64,000 nt of DNA from CAIVAT01 sp049317265 (lineage in GTDB: Bacteria > Bacteroidota > Bacteroidia > Bacteroidales > FEN-979). Shown here one piece after another: positions 42,901 through 50,665 of the stretch (position 1 is its first letter; each line of letters opens with the position of its first letter). The stretch spans positions 1-64,000 of the forward strand of contig JBMOIP010000014.1 of the NCBI GenBank assembly GCA_049317265.1, read 5' to 3'. Below the pieces are notes generated by a model, which saw only the letters and a program-made list of their open reading frames with translations, was not told where the DNA came from and searched no databases. A program made the position numbers and the translations under genes.

Positions 42901-43567
42901 TGTGCAGAATGCTATGTTCTACGTGTGGGAGATCACCGGTGGTGGTGTTATTACCACGGGCAATGGCACCAACTCCGTCAGAGCGAAGTTCCCGGTTGGC
43001 CCGGCAGTTTGCGACATTACCGTTTATGCCTCGAACTCCTGTGGTGCAGGATTGATTTCAGGTGCCAGGAGTGTCACCGTAAATTCACTGCCCCCGGTTC
43101 CGGTGATCACCCAGAACGGGAACGAACTGGTGAGCAGCGCCCCGGCAGGCAACCAATGGTATTACAATGGAATCCTGATTCCGGGTGCTGACCAGGTGAC
43201 ATACACTCCGGACAAATCCGGCGAATATCATGTGATCGTTACCATCTCAGATTGCGGTTCCGAACCATCAAACCGGATTTATTACCTCATGACCGGTGCC
43301 AATAGCCCTGAACCAATTACTGTGAAAGTTTACCCGGTTCCCAACGACGGTTTTTTCCAGGTATATATGAACAACCTTGTCACAGAAACGGTTACCTTGT
43401 CGGTTCTGAACGGACTGGGTCAGAAAATCTTTGAACTTGGGGGTGTTGAACTTTCCGGGGAGAATCGGCAAACAATCGACCTAAGGCCTGTTCCGGCAGG
43501 AGTTTATACACTTGTGATTGAAAGTGAATTACAACGAATTGTTAGAAAAGTGGTGGTTCAACGATAG
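39938..43567 (+). CDS. Large T9SS surface protein: NHL-like propeller, Ig-like, nested LamG, PKD-like domains
   Basis: A 1,209-residue protein with signal peptide (MKMQKSILLIIGIFLAAMNYLQAQ). Residues about 30-305 form an NHL/SMP-30-like propeller (IVFDTAGNLFVANHS; GIAIDKQQNLYFTQN). An Ig-like module follows (about 310-400), then a second Ig-like module interrupted by a LamG domain at about 447-660 (LVAHYPFNGTLADATGN, WHLYTCVFKGDSASFYLDG, GKVDDVRLYNRSLSASE). Several PKD-like repeats follow (YVWTVSAGGTITSGAGTNTI, YTWSISPGGTILF, YVWSLPSGATIVSGAGTNSI) and a T9SS sorting domain (VYPVPNDGFFQVYMNN to VVVQR). It is probably surface-attached with a ligand-binding role. Confidence 0.87.
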   Translation: MKMQKSILLIIGIFLAAMNYLQAQIDYSALSIVTTGLNVPAQIVFDTAGNLFVANHSYASYSGPYTNTVAKIDAAGNKSVFVSGYMWPSGIAIDKQQNLYFTQNNASSNITKVTPSGSASNFASLPHMPGPVTLYDNSVASAFAIYTVSHWGMTGIVKTVVNGTFSVFDPGSFQGCEVSADGQYLYAITGAAANLLVRFNISAGTVENWVTIVQNFNGWAGTIGPDNKPYFVAQSIIDNTKRALFRVNGYNDVTEVVNNIPTASDFGDIVFKKNGNSYDLYVSQVLDGNRMDPASNRIIKYQNVITVPAPVSITITASANNVCSGSLVTFTAAPVNGGTAPQYQWKVNGINSGTNNPVFIHSPANNDAVTCILTSNAPGATGNPATSNVIQMAVVPLVPVSVSITASANPVCQGDTVQYTAHMVNAGSNAALQWYVNGVPVYGNNIINGLVAHYPFNGTLADATGNSQNAVQYGNVSWTTDRFGNPNSAYYIGGNPSGSDYLTVANSSALAIQNPFSISVWINKEVHGGWILNKGRDIINGYGIYDAGGNAQVVYAGNNGAYVTNTTVSLNQWHLYTCVFKGDSASFYLDGTLADKRLMANNSYISTSTDYPLAIGRHFTYCCYNPSPSYWSYPFKGKVDDVRLYNRSLSASEVWQLYTGFDSTFSYVPQNGDVVTCVLTATGTCLSNNPDTSNAVTMAVSQHPVPSLTGPGTICLGATNVVYNTEPGMTSYVWTVSAGGTITSGAGTNTINVAWNILGTQTVGVSYINSLGCAAAAPAVLTVMVNPMPAPVISGSPAMCVASGYYDYTTQPGMSSYTWSISPGGTILFGGGTNQVIVTWDVPGSQWVKVNYMNSSGCTASVPTQFNISVNPLPGAAGTVMGYVSVCAGAQGVNYSTAGITDAVTYVWSLPSGATIVSGAGTNSILVDFGAAAQPGDITVYGNNLCGNGTPSQPFHVNVAPLPGNAGTPTGEEVVCQGDTGVIYYVSPVQNAMFYVWEITGGGVITTGNGTNSVRAKFPVGPAVCDITVYASNSCGAGLISGARSVTVNSLPPVPVITQNGNELVSSAPAGNQWYYNGILIPGADQVTYTPDKSGEYHVIVTISDCGSEPSNRIYYLMTGANSPEPITVKVYPVPNDGFFQVYMNNLVTETVTLSVLNGLGQKIFELGGVELSGENRQTIDLRPVPAGVYTLVIESELQRIVRKVVVQR

Positions 43568-43569
43568 CC

Positions 43570-43599
43570 GTTTCATTTCAGGAATCTTCCGTACTTTTG
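43570..43599 (+). promoter_or_regulatory. Promoter of the outer-membrane barrel gene
   Basis: TACTTTTG at 43592-43599 matches TAnnTTTG, with TTTC about 18 bp before it. It lies in the 80-bp gap after the T9SS gene, about 50 bp before the next start codon. Confidence 0.45.
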
Positions 43600-43648
43600 C
43601 AGTTGGAATCCTATACGGGAATCCTGTAAAATTCAACAACGGTTAGAT

Positions 43649-44326
43649 ATGAAAAAAATAATTGTGATCCTGTTTTTCAGCTGGATCTCATTCAATATGC
43701 TGCAAGCGCAGAATTCAATAGGCGTCCAGGTTGGATTCCTTGGAACCCATACCAGTGTTGCTGAATATGAGCGTATTGCGCGGCAGGACCACCTCCTTGA
43801 TTCGGTCGATTTGAAACCCGACGTAGGATCAGTGCAGGCTGCGGTTAATGTGGATTTTGACCTGGGTAAGAACTTCTTCCTGTCTACGGGGTTTCATTAT
43901 GCCAGGAAAGGGTTGGCAAATGTCACATTTACAGACTCAATCGGTTGGCTATGGTCAACTGCTGCCAGGCAAAATTACATGGGAATCTCCATGCTTCTTG
44001 GCTACCACTTTCACCCCAGGAACAGTAAAATAGGATTGCAGCTTGCTGCAGGCCCGCAGGTTGACTTTGCGGTAGGCACACCAAACCCAGGCGCACTCTT
44101 CTCCGCCCCGTACTATAGGTTTTTTATGCCATTTTCAAGGTTTAACGAGGTGGATTTCAGCTGGGTTGCCGAAGCCGGGGCAACTTATAAAGCAGGGCCT
44201 GGAAATATAGTGGTGAAACTGTCATACAAATATGGTATGAGCGATGTTTTAGAAGACGCTTTCATTGTTGCCAGAACAATGTCGTATGGTGTCACCGTGG
44301 GATATTCACTCCGGCTATCTAAGTAG
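43649..44326 (+). CDS. Outer-membrane beta-barrel protein
   Basis: A 225-residue protein with signal peptide (MKKIIVILFFSWISFNMLQAQ) and alternating amphipathic strands (NSIGVQVGFLGTHT, FFLSTGFHYARKG, MGISMLLGYHFHP, IGLQLAAGPQVDFAVG, GNIVVKLSYKYGMSD, SYGVTVGYSLRL), ending in an aromatic/Lys-type barrel end (SLRLSK). It resembles the PorT/OmpW-like small barrels of Bacteroidota (outer membrane beta-barrel domain). It has its own promoter, and its ligand is unknown. Confidence 0.85.
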   Translation: MKKIIVILFFSWISFNMLQAQNSIGVQVGFLGTHTSVAEYERIARQDHLLDSVDLKPDVGSVQAAVNVDFDLGKNFFLSTGFHYARKGLANVTFTDSIGWLWSTAARQNYMGISMLLGYHFHPRNSKIGLQLAAGPQVDFAVGTPNPGALFSAPYYRFFMPFSRFNEVDFSWVAEAGATYKAGPGNIVVKLSYKYGMSDVLEDAFIVARTMSYGVTVGYSLRLSK

Positions 44327-44332
44327 GCTGAA

Positions 44333-44812
44333 TCAGGACCCTGTTTTTTTTCTGACAGGACGTTTTTGCTTGACATTGAAGAGCCCGACAAATACTGAAT
44401 AACCCATCAATGCACCAAAACCGATCTGTTTCATCACACCCAGTAAATCGGTGGTCTGCCACTCCTGCATTACCTTTCCGTCTTTAACCCTCCTGATAAA
44501 GATTCCATGAACCTGCAGGTTTTTCCTGTTGGCCGGCGCTCCCATAAATTTACCTGTGTTCACAGCCGTGGAGATAAACCTTATCGAAGCCTGGTCGCCG
44601 TCAACCAGGATGTGGGGAAAAACCATCTTTAAATTGGAGAAGGCTGCGTTCATATCCTGCATGAATCCGATATATTCATCCTTGTTGAAGACAAATCCGT
44701 CGCCGGTATAGGTGAAATTATCATCCAGCAGGTCGGCAAGGTCATCCCATCTGCCTTCCAAAATAGCGTAAGATACCGCCAATGCTGTTTTCTTTACCTC
44801 TTCTTTTTCCAT
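44333..44812 (-). CDS. SnoaL/NTF2-like protein
   Basis: A 159-residue protein with the NTF2-like cone-fold pattern: ALAVSYAILEGRWDDLADLLDDNFTYTGDG, NLKMVFPHILVDGDQASIRFISTAVNTG, QVHGIFIRRVKDGKVMQEWQTTDLLGVMKQIG. This is close to the polyketide-cyclase/ester-cyclase branch. A short hydrophobic stretch at the C-terminus (FGALMGYSVFVGLF) may be a membrane contact. It is divergent from the HxlR gene and probably controlled by it. It ends 6 bp from the barrel gene stop. Confidence 0.8.
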   Translation of the reverse strand: MEKEEVKKTALAVSYAILEGRWDDLADLLDDNFTYTGDGFVFNKDEYIGFMQDMNAAFSNLKMVFPHILVDGDQASIRFISTAVNTGKFMGAPANRKNLQVHGIFIRRVKDGKVMQEWQTTDLLGVMKQIGFGALMGYSVFVGLFNVKQKRPVRKKTGS

Positions 44813-44946
44813 GTTCGCTTATTTTAGTTTGAGCCTGCAAAATTGGACCATCCACCAATATTATGCAATATACTACCCAAAAAGAAAGCACTATCGATTT
44901 GGTAAGTGAACCTGATAATCTTAATTTTGTATCTGATTCCTAGTGT

Positions 44947-45028
44947 CCTTTGTGTTTTCTTTGTGTCTTTGTGGTTAAATAAAACTTAACCACAAAGACG
45001 CAAAGTTGGCACAAAGACCACAAAAGGG
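44947..45028. repeat. Strong palindrome of CTTTGTGTCTTTGTGGTTAA type
   Basis: The inner arms CTTTGTGTCTTTGTGGTTAA (44959-44978) and 44986-45005 are inverse at 19 of 20 positions around a 7-nt loop. The palindrome extends imperfectly outward to about 44947 and 45028. It lies in the divergent region between the NTF2-like and HxlR genes. The right arm starts TTAACCACA, like the outer ends of the GxxExxY unit, but here the TTAACC ends face the loop. Confidence 0.85.
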
Positions 45029-45058
45029 ATATTGAGCAAATGAGAAAAATCTTGCCTT

Positions 45059-45403
45059 ATGAAACGATATGAATTGGATGGTACCTTCTTCTATTGCCCG
45101 GTTGATCTGACGTTATCTGTCATTGGCGGACGCTGGAAAGGGCTTGTATTCTGGAACCTGAGAGAAAGCCCAAGAAGATATGGGGAATTGAAAAAGATAT
45201 TGGTTGGCATCAACGACAAGATGCTCACCCAGGTTCTCCGTGAACTTGAAAAAAGCGGGGTTGTCAGCAGGAGGGTATATGAGGTAATCCCTCCCAAAGT
45301 AGAATATTCACTTACCCCCGAAGGGAGGAAATTGCTGCCCGTGATGCAGCAGATGTCAGAATGGGGTTCGAAATTCGAGGTTCAGCCACTCATGGCGAAC
45401 TGA
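45059..45403 (+). CDS. HxlR-family transcriptional regulator
   Basis: This 114-residue winged-helix regulator shows the full HxlR pattern: YCPVDLTLSVIGGRWKGLVFWNLRESPRRYGELKKILVGINDKMLTQVLRELEKSGVVSRRVY, then PKVEYSLTPEGRKLLPVMQQMSEWG. The Cys in the N-terminal C-P is the usual redox/ligand-sensing position of the family. It is divergent from the NTF2-like gene, which it probably regulates. The palindrome 44947-45028 lies in their shared upstream region. Confidence 0.93.
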   Translation: MKRYELDGTFFYCPVDLTLSVIGGRWKGLVFWNLRESPRRYGELKKILVGINDKMLTQVLRELEKSGVVSRRVYEVIPPKVEYSLTPEGRKLLPVMQQMSEWGSKFEVQPLMAN

Positions 45404-45417
45404 CAAACCCCTGGGTG

Positions 45418-46770
45418 TCAATCTTCCCGGGTATAAAACCGGATCATCTTGCGGATGGCATCCTGGCATGCCGGGCAAAAACCGGGTGCCTCGTTGCTTT
45501 TCATCCTGCAGTCCATCACCGGGCTGAATACTCCTTTTGAAAGATAACCGCCACCTTCAAACATCCCTGTAACGCTCTTGTATTTGGGATCCCGTGGTGT
45601 AGGAACCGGTGTTTCAGGTTTGATCATTCCCTTCCACTTTGACTCAAAATTGACGTTGGTGGTGATGTTTGGCTCCCAGGGCTCGAATTTGAGGTTGTAA
45701 TAATCTGAGTAGGTGATTTCCGAAGTGTAATACTCATCAGCCAATCCGGCAAACTCATGACCAAATTCATGAATGGCTACAATGTCAGAAAGCTGGTGAT
45801 CAACGGTTCCTTCGCCATAATGGTTGTAAAATCCGCCACCACCGTAACGCTTGCTGTTGACCAGCACAAAAATGACATCATAGGGAACATTGGATGCAAT
45901 GTCATACACCGACCGTGTATCGGAGGTGGTAAGGTAGCGGTCCATGTCGAATGTGTAAAAACTGCTGTGAATATTGGTGTTTACAAAGATATCCTTACCG
46001 GGGATGGTAATACCCGACTCCTCCGAAGGAGATTCAACGGCATAAAAGTTAAAAGAGCCGGCATTGGAAGCATAAGGTTCCACGGTGAGGAAATAGTCGC
46101 TGATCCGTTTTGCATCTTTCAAAAACTTATCCATCTCAAGAGAGGTGTATCCTTCGGCAAGGAATGCAACATCCACATGATTCTGCGGATCGCCTGAATT
46201 TTTGATTTTGGTTACGGGATATCTCCGGATGCTTTCACGGCTGATGAAATAATCGGTGGGGTTGATGGTACGTTCGAAGATGATTTCAAACTCGTTTGTT
46301 TCATAGGATCTCTTTTCAATGACAAACCTGATCGTGTTTTTCGGAAAAGGCATAACAGCTGTCATCGGCCAGGCTTTTTTCATTTTTTTTGCTTCATCAG
46401 TGCCTTTCCACTCCTGGAACAGGGTGCTGAATCCCCTGGAAAACAACAACTTTCCGTTGGTTGAATCATAGGCTAAATACCGGTAGGTGCCATAACCGAA
46501 TGGGTCAACCAGGTTTTTACGCGGACCGCCCCACAAAGGCTCCTCTTTCATCTGGACAAAGTAAGCAATTTCTGTTTTGGAATCCCCGGCCAGGAGGTAA
46601 TCAACCCTGAGTGTTTTAGTTAGAAAATAGTCGTCAAAAGCAACAGACTGATTGTCCTGTGTTGCAATGGCATTCAAAGGCTGAACCTGAGCACTGGCAA
46701 AAACGGTGAACAATATTCCCAGGAACAACATCACGGCTAACTTTTTTTGCTTTCTTTTCATATCTGACAA
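45418..46770 (-). CDS. M64-type (IgA peptidase-like) metallopeptidase, secreted
   Basis: A 450-residue protein with signal peptide (KKLAVMLFLGILFTVFASAQ) and the zinc motif HEFGHEFAGLADEYY (H-E-x-x-H-x-x-G-x-x-D). Flanking segments VDVAFLAEGYTSLEMDKF and YDVIFVLVNSKRYGGGGFYN are characteristic of the M64 family. The C-terminus has a Cys pair (FCPACQDAI). The substrate is unknown. It lies 7 bp after the EamA transporter gene and is the last gene of the mannosidase operon. Confidence 0.9.
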   Translation of the reverse strand: MSDMKRKQKKLAVMLFLGILFTVFASAQVQPLNAIATQDNQSVAFDDYFLTKTLRVDYLLAGDSKTEIAYFVQMKEEPLWGGPRKNLVDPFGYGTYRYLAYDSTNGKLLFSRGFSTLFQEWKGTDEAKKMKKAWPMTAVMPFPKNTIRFVIEKRSYETNEFEIIFERTINPTDYFISRESIRRYPVTKIKNSGDPQNHVDVAFLAEGYTSLEMDKFLKDAKRISDYFLTVEPYASNAGSFNFYAVESPSEESGITIPGKDIFVNTNIHSSFYTFDMDRYLTTSDTRSVYDIASNVPYDVIFVLVNSKRYGGGGFYNHYGEGTVDHQLSDIVAIHEFGHEFAGLADEYYTSEITYSDYYNLKFEPWEPNITTNVNFESKWKGMIKPETPVPTPRDPKYKSVTGMFEGGGYLSKGVFSPVMDCRMKSNEAPGFCPACQDAIRKMIRFYTRED

Positions 46771-46777
46771 ATTTTAT

Positions 46778-47665
46778 TTATGATCGCCCTCTCACTTGCA
46801 CAACCACCATTCCTGCCAGCATCAATGCACATCCGGCGAGCATGCGGTTAGTGAACCCTTCATGAAGGATCAGCCACCCGCCGATTACGGCAAATACTGC
46901 TTCGAGGCTGAGAATGATCGAAGCATGGACAGGGTGTGCTGTTTTCTGGGCCACTACCTGAAGGGTATAGGCAACACCTACCGACAGGATTCCTCCGTAA
47001 GCAATGGGAAGCCAGGCCTGTATGATCGTATCCACATGGACAGGTTCGATGGAAAACGCCACGACAAGGTTAAGCAGGGCGCAAATGGCAAACTGAATGG
47101 CAGCAAGAAGAAAACTGTTCATCATGGGTGAAAGCCAGGCGATGAACAACACATGAAAGGTGAAAATGATGGCACAATAGAGTACGAGTTTATCTCCTGG
47201 TGAAATAGTAAACCCTCCGGTCATACTGAGAAGGTATAGTCCTATAAGGGAGAGAAGCGCTCCGATCCAAAGGGTGAAGTGGGCCCGCTGACCAAATAGC
47301 AAGCCAACAATGGGGACGAACACAACATATAATCCTGTGATAAATCCTGCTTTTCCTGCAGTGGTTTGTTGAAGACCCAATTGTTGGAGAGATACGCCAC
47401 CAAACAGAAAAAGTCCGGTCATCAGGCTGCCGATGATGATTTTGCGGCGGTCGGCCGGATGGGATACTTTTATCATCGGCTCCTTTGAGGAGGCGTTGAA
47501 GAAGAGAAAGGGCAGCAGGACAATCACGCCCAAAGTAAACCTCACCCCGTTATAGGTGTACGGACCCACATAGTTCATCCCGATCCTCTGCGCAACGAAA
47601 GCAAATCCCCAGATGATGGCGGCCAGCAGCAGGATCAGATCTGATCGGAGTGTCGTATTTTTCAT
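46778..47665 (-). CDS. DMT-superfamily (EamA) transporter
   Basis: A 295-residue inner-membrane protein with ten predicted helices in two EamA repeats (LILLAAIIWGFAFVAQRIG...PYTYNGVRFTLG; PGDKLVLYCAIIFTFHVLFIAWLS...ASIILSLEAVFAVIGGWLILHE). Members are often efflux carriers of small metabolites or amino acids. It lies 30 bp after the GH92 gene and 7 bp before the M64 gene, so it is probably part of their operon. The substrate is unknown. Confidence 0.9.
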   Translation of the reverse strand: MKNTTLRSDLILLLAAIIWGFAFVAQRIGMNYVGPYTYNGVRFTLGVIVLLPFLFFNASSKEPMIKVSHPADRRKIIIGSLMTGLFLFGGVSLQQLGLQQTTAGKAGFITGLYVVFVPIVGLLFGQRAHFTLWIGALLSLIGLYLLSMTGGFTISPGDKLVLYCAIIFTFHVLFIAWLSPMMNSFLLAAIQFAICALLNLVVAFSIEPVHVDTIIQAWLPIAYGGILSVGVAYTLQVVAQKTAHPVHASIILSLEAVFAVIGGWLILHEGFTNRMLAGCALMLAGMVVVQVRGRS

Positions 47666-47695
47666 TCCTCTATTTCCATAATGATCGATGGTGGA

Positions 47696-50656
47696 TTATT
47701 CCACCGTTATCTCATCGGCAAAAATCCATGCTTTCCCGCCAGCCCCCAGGTGCCATGTGGGACAAATACCCCGGTTCCTGGCAACCACTTTGATAAACCT
47801 TGCTTTATCGCTTTTCAGGGTTACAGTAAACTCTTTGGTTATTGGGCCGTCATGATGTTCATCAAGATCATTGATGACGGTGGCAATTTGTTTAAAAGCA
47901 GTTCCGTCATAAGAGATTGACCACGAGACTTCTGAAGGCATGAAAATCCAGGCTCCCTGGTCCTGGAAACACCCCAGTGAAAGTTTGTGGATTGGTTGCA
48001 ATGATCCAAGGTCAACAATTGCTTCAATATCAACGCCCTCATACCCCTGCCAGGCTCCGGTTCGGAAATTTTCACCGCCACGGAGAAAGTCGATGAGCGC
48101 AAGGTTGCCACCGGCAGAATATTGACCAGCATAAACTGTGTTCAGGGTGATTTTCCGGTTTTTAGGGATCCGGGTGAACTTGGCCTCAATGGGAAAACTC
48201 TTCTGCAAATCCTGGTTAATGGCAACAGCCCGGAGGGTGGTGGTTTTTCTGAGGACGAGCGGGCGAAGATAAACAGTTGACTTTATTCCGGGTTCCGACC
48301 CGTCGAGTGTGTAATGAATACTTTCACCCGGAAGGGGGCAGGAGATTCCAACGATGGTTGAATCGAGAAAGGTTTTACTTCCCTGGTGAATGGCAGGCAT
48401 GGGATTAATGAGGTATTCCGGGATATAAGCATCGGGAAATGCACCATAGCCGACCCCCCAGGCCTTGTTTGGCTGAGGACCCATGTTGAACACAAGTTCC
48501 CCGCCTTTCAGAATGTCGGCATGACTGATGTAGCACTTTGTGAGAGGTTTCCCGTTCAGACTGGCCGACTGGATATAGAAATTCTTGTCGCTGATATTGG
48601 CAGCCCTTATGGTGAGTGATTTTCCATTCTCCATGCCAATGGTTACCCTGGGGAATACCGGGGTTCCTATGGCATAAATACCAGCTCCCGGTGTAACAGG
48701 GTAGAAGCCCATGGCGCTGAGTACATACCAGGCCGACATCTGCCCGCAATCTTCGTTTCCGATCAATCCATCCGGTGAATTTTTGTAAAAATCAGTGCAA
48801 ATCCGGTGAACCAGTTCCTGCGTTTTCCACGGGGTCCCGGCATAGTCGTAAAGGTAGGCCATGTGGTGACTGGGTTCGTTGCCATGTGCATACTGGCCGA
48901 TGAGCCCGGTGATGTCAGCCTGGTCGCGGCCTGTTGTTTTAGAATCTGCGGTAAACAGGTCATCAAGTTTCTGTGCAAAACTGTCACGTCCGCCCATGAG
49001 TCGCATCAGCCCGCTAAGATCCTGTGGAACATAGAAACTATACTGCCACGCGTTCGCTTCAGTATAGTTAAAGTTCACCTCAGCAGGGTCGAACGGGGTA
49101 AACCAGGTTTCATTTGATTTTGCCCGCATAAATCCCGTAATGTGGTCATAAATATTCTTGTAATTCTGCGCCCTGATCAGGTAGGTTTTATGGATATCCG
49201 GTTTGTCCAATGATTTTGCCATCATGGCAATGCACCAGTCATCATAGGAATATTCCAGTGTTTTGGAAACAGATTCACCCTCCTTGTCGGCCGGAATATA
49301 CCCTTTCGATTTAAAATATTTCAAACCGAGATGGTCTTGTTCGGCGCTGTGTACCATTGCCTTAAGCGCCTTTTCCCCATCAAACCCGCCAATTCCCTTC
49401 AGCCATGCATCAGCAATCACTGGGACCGCATGATACCCGATCATGCAGCCGGTCTCATTGCCGGAGAGTTCCCATACCGGTAACATGCCTCCCTGGTCAT
49501 ATTGAGCCAGGAAAGTGTTCACAAAGTCACTTACCCGTTTTGGCTCAATGATCGTGTATAGCGGGTTGGCTGCCCGGTAGGTATCCCAGAGTGAAAATAC
49601 TGTGTAGTAGTCGAATCCCTCCGCTTTATGCACTTTCAGGTCACGGCCGCGGTATAGGCTGTCAACATCACTGTAGATGTTTGGTTGCAGCATGGTATGG
49701 TAAAGGGCGGTATAGAAAACCGTCTGCTGGTCGGGTGTTCCTCCCTCGGCCCTGAGTTTTCCAAGCGCTTTCTCCCACTTTTCAGAAGCTTGCTTTGCAA
49801 CGGTATCGAAATCCCATCCGGGAATCCCGGCTTCCATATTTTTACGGGCCCCCTCTACGCTTACACCGGAAATTCCAACTTTCACCAGGATCGGGTCTCC
49901 CGCACCTCCTGTAAAAGAGAAAAGTGCCTTGATGTTGTCACCATTTGCCTCAGATACGCTTTGTAACAACTGGTCTCCCGACGTGATTTTATAAGATTGA
50001 AAGGGTTTTGAAAACTTTACCACAAAGTAAACCATCTGCTTTGACGCCCAGGCCTGGGAGATGCGGAATCCTTCAGCTTCATCAGGTCCGACAACCTTTA
50101 ATCCCGACTCAATTACTTTATCGCGATGCTTTAAGTCAAGTACTATATTTTCTTGATCTGGAGTAGTATATGTATACTTGTGAAGTCCTGCCCGGGCAGT
50201 TGAGGTCAACTCTGCTTTAATGCCGCCTTTAAGCAATTTAACGCTGTAGTAACCCGGGGTAGCAACTTCGTCGCTCTTTTTGAAGGCTGAAGCATATCCG
50301 TACTCTTTCAGGTTCACCTCACCAGAAGCGGGCATCAACAGGATGTCGGCATAATCGGAACAGCCGGTCCCACTCAGGTGGGTATGGCTGAAACCATAGA
50401 TCAGGGAATCACTTCCATGATAGGCAGAGCATCCGTCCCAACCCTCGAGCCGTGTGTCGGGGCTGAGTTGTACCATGCCAAAGGGTACGCTTGCTCCCGG
50501 AAAGGTATGTCCATGGCCGCCGGTGCCTATAAAGGGATTTACATAACTGGTGAGCGGTCGGGAGATTTGGGAGCTGGCTGTGAAGCATATTGATGCCAAC
50601 ACGCATATTGCCAGTGATTTGAAAAAGTAATTCGGGTGCTTTGGGCAGGAAGTCAT
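47696..50656 (-). CDS. GH92 alpha-mannosidase-type glycosidase
   Basis: A 986-residue protein with signal peptide (FFKSLAICVLASICFTASSQ) and the GH92 beginning YVNPFIGTGGHGHTFPGASVPFGMVQLSPDTR. Other family segments are FSLWDTYRAANPLYTIIEP, MLPVWELSGNETGCMIGYHA and NEDCGQMSAWYVLSAMGFYPV. After the catalytic part come a chitobiase-type C-terminal domain (IHYTLDGSEPGIKSTVY, about 780-845) and a discoidin-like domain to the end. GH92 enzymes are calcium-dependent exo-mannosidases of N-glycans and mannoproteins. It lies 9 bp after the GH2 gene. Confidence 0.92.
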   Translation of the reverse strand: MTSCPKHPNYFFKSLAICVLASICFTASSQISRPLTSYVNPFIGTGGHGHTFPGASVPFGMVQLSPDTRLEGWDGCSAYHGSDSLIYGFSHTHLSGTGCSDYADILLMPASGEVNLKEYGYASAFKKSDEVATPGYYSVKLLKGGIKAELTSTARAGLHKYTYTTPDQENIVLDLKHRDKVIESGLKVVGPDEAEGFRISQAWASKQMVYFVVKFSKPFQSYKITSGDQLLQSVSEANGDNIKALFSFTGGAGDPILVKVGISGVSVEGARKNMEAGIPGWDFDTVAKQASEKWEKALGKLRAEGGTPDQQTVFYTALYHTMLQPNIYSDVDSLYRGRDLKVHKAEGFDYYTVFSLWDTYRAANPLYTIIEPKRVSDFVNTFLAQYDQGGMLPVWELSGNETGCMIGYHAVPVIADAWLKGIGGFDGEKALKAMVHSAEQDHLGLKYFKSKGYIPADKEGESVSKTLEYSYDDWCIAMMAKSLDKPDIHKTYLIRAQNYKNIYDHITGFMRAKSNETWFTPFDPAEVNFNYTEANAWQYSFYVPQDLSGLMRLMGGRDSFAQKLDDLFTADSKTTGRDQADITGLIGQYAHGNEPSHHMAYLYDYAGTPWKTQELVHRICTDFYKNSPDGLIGNEDCGQMSAWYVLSAMGFYPVTPGAGIYAIGTPVFPRVTIGMENGKSLTIRAANISDKNFYIQSASLNGKPLTKCYISHADILKGGELVFNMGPQPNKAWGVGYGAFPDAYIPEYLINPMPAIHQGSKTFLDSTIVGISCPLPGESIHYTLDGSEPGIKSTVYLRPLVLRKTTTLRAVAINQDLQKSFPIEAKFTRIPKNRKITLNTVYAGQYSAGGNLALIDFLRGGENFRTGAWQGYEGVDIEAIVDLGSLQPIHKLSLGCFQDQGAWIFMPSEVSWSISYDGTAFKQIATVINDLDEHHDGPITKEFTVTLKSDKARFIKVVARNRGICPTWHLGAGGKAWIFADEITVE

Positions 50657-50665
50657 GGTGTGGGT

